In this document: piece by piece, positions 5,619-6,060 of the stretch
Position numbering within the stretch: the first letter of the stretch is position 1
Layout of the letters: each line of letters starts with the position of its first letter
DNA from: DASZMJ01 sp035551935
GTDB taxonomy: Bacteria > Planctomycetota > Planctomycetia > Isosphaerales > Isosphaeraceae
Direction of reading: 5' to 3'
Assembly: GCA_035551935.1 (NCBI GenBank)
Contig: DASZMJ010000562.1
Coordinates: 1-6,060 of the forward strand
Length of the DNA stretch: 6,060 nucleotides
Program-made: the position numbers and the translations under genes
Notes under the pieces: model-generated
What the model saw: the letters and a program-made list of their open reading frames with translations, nothing else
Databases searched by the model: none
Told to the model about the DNA's origin: nothing

Positions 5619-5654
5619 GGTCCGATCCCCAAACGAGCCACCGGACCCGTTCTC

Positions 5655-6026
5655 ATGGCGTCGAAGCTCCCGAACAAGCCCCGCAAGGTCGTCCCGAAGA
5701 TCCTGGCGGTCATCCACGCCGACGGCTGCACGGGCTGCGAGGCCTGCCTGGAAGTCTGCCCGGTCGACTGCATCTACAAGGTGCCGGGGGAGGAGTACGC
5801 GAGCCTCCAGACCTGGTGCGACATCGACCTCGACCGCTGCATCGGCTGCAAGCATTGCGCCCAGGTCTGCCCCTGGGACGCGATCGACATGGTCAGCACC
5901 CTCGAGGCGGCCCACTACGTCGCGCAGAAGGGCGGGCCGCCCGAGTACGTCGAGAAGCACTGGGACGACCTGGTCGACTCGGCCCACCGCAACGCCGAGA
6001 CGCTGGTCGCCGGCCACAAGAAATGA
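5655..6026 (+). CDS. ferredoxin with two 4Fe-4S clusters
   Basis: This 123-aa soluble protein carries electrons between redox enzymes in the cytoplasm. Two classical cluster motifs are visible: C25, C28, C31 and C35 followed by Pro, and C62, C65, C68 and C72 followed by Pro. In ferredoxins of this fold the last Cys of each motif normally serves the other cluster. Two further cysteines, C39 and C55, lie between the motifs. The first 20 residues are basic. Residues about 85-123 form a charged C-terminal extension (EYVEKHWDDLVDSAHRNAETL) beyond the minimal ferredoxin of about 60 residues, perhaps for partner docking. The ATG at 5655 has only a weak GGA (5643-5645) as ribosome binding site, but homology expectations fit this start. 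It has its own strong promoter. The family is certain; the electron partner is not identifiable here, so no symbol is given. Confidence 0.95.
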   Translation: MASKLPNKPRKVVPKILAVIHADGCTGCEACLEVCPVDCIYKVPGEEYASLQTWCDIDLDRCIGCKHCAQVCPWDAIDMVSTLEAAHYVAQKGGPPEYVEKHWDDLVDSAHRNAETLVAGHKK

Positions 6027-6060
6027 CGAGCACACGCCGAGGGGCGCGGGACGCATCGCG
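6027..6060. other. window end, no feature seen
   Basis: These 34 GC-rich bases follow the ferredoxin stop. They contain no clear terminator, promoter or gene start. Confidence 0.6.

Larger units (their letters stand above)
5559..5630. repeat. 10-bp perfect inverted repeat spanning promoter and leader
   Basis: GGGGATCGGA (5559-5568) and TCCGATCCCC (5621-5630) are exact reverse complements, 52 bases apart. The left arm lies in the promoter spacer and the right arm in the leader. A transcript starting near 5584 would lack the left arm, so the pair could matter as paired protein-binding sites or as a fold in read-through RNA from the upstream gene. Confidence 0.6.

Noticed and set aside
4821..6056. 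A 411-codon open frame on the minus strand
   Set aside because: It runs opposite the certain ferredoxin and the 196-aa protein, and its composition is that of an antisense shadow.

Overview
This window is high-GC bacterial DNA with every supported gene on the + strand. It most resembles a planctomycete, probably of the Isosphaeraceae type. That placement is an inference from three things: base composition, a HEAT-repeat protein with a short Arg-rich N-terminal membrane anchor, and a protein of the 'STGPRTPEGK...N...HGL' family that I associate with planctomycetes and acidobacteria. No rRNA, tRNA, CRISPR array, integrase or intact transposase is visible.

Layout. 123-1226 encodes a hypothetical protein of the STGPRT/HGL family, followed at its stop codon by a GC-rich hairpin. 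1227-1571 is a gene-free spacer. It holds a 33-bp near-perfect inverted repeat (1309-1395) whose arms are themselves small hairpins, plus a decayed third copy of one arm (1406-1440). It ends in a plausible promoter and Shine-Dalgarno sequence for the next gene. 1572-3905 encodes a 777-aa membrane-anchored HEAT-repeat protein. Its stop overlaps the start of a 274-aa sugar phosphate isomerase/epimerase-like TIM-barrel protein (3902-4726) in an ATGA junction, so these two form a translationally coupled pair. 4727-4961 is a spacer with a hairpin and a patch of clearly lower GC. 4962-5552 encodes an unrecognised 196-aa protein with a hydrophobic N-terminus and a small Glu-Pro-Val-Ala repeat. 5553-5654 is a compact regulatory region: a strong sigma70-like promoter whose -35 overlaps the upstream stop codon, an AT-rich Fur-box-like half, a 10-bp inverted repeat and a leader hairpin. 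5655-6026 encodes a 123-aa ferredoxin with two 4Fe-4S clusters. The last 34 bases show nothing identifiable.

How the genes work together. Only the HEAT/TIM-barrel pair has structural evidence for joint expression. The ferredoxin appears to be separately transcribed, and its promoter architecture suggests regulation, possibly by iron, though this is unproven. I see no convincing new multi-gene system. The items most worth checking are the nested palindromic repeat at 1309-1440, the ferredoxin regulatory region, and the low-GC patch at 4781-4860, which may be the remnant of a minus-strand gene.
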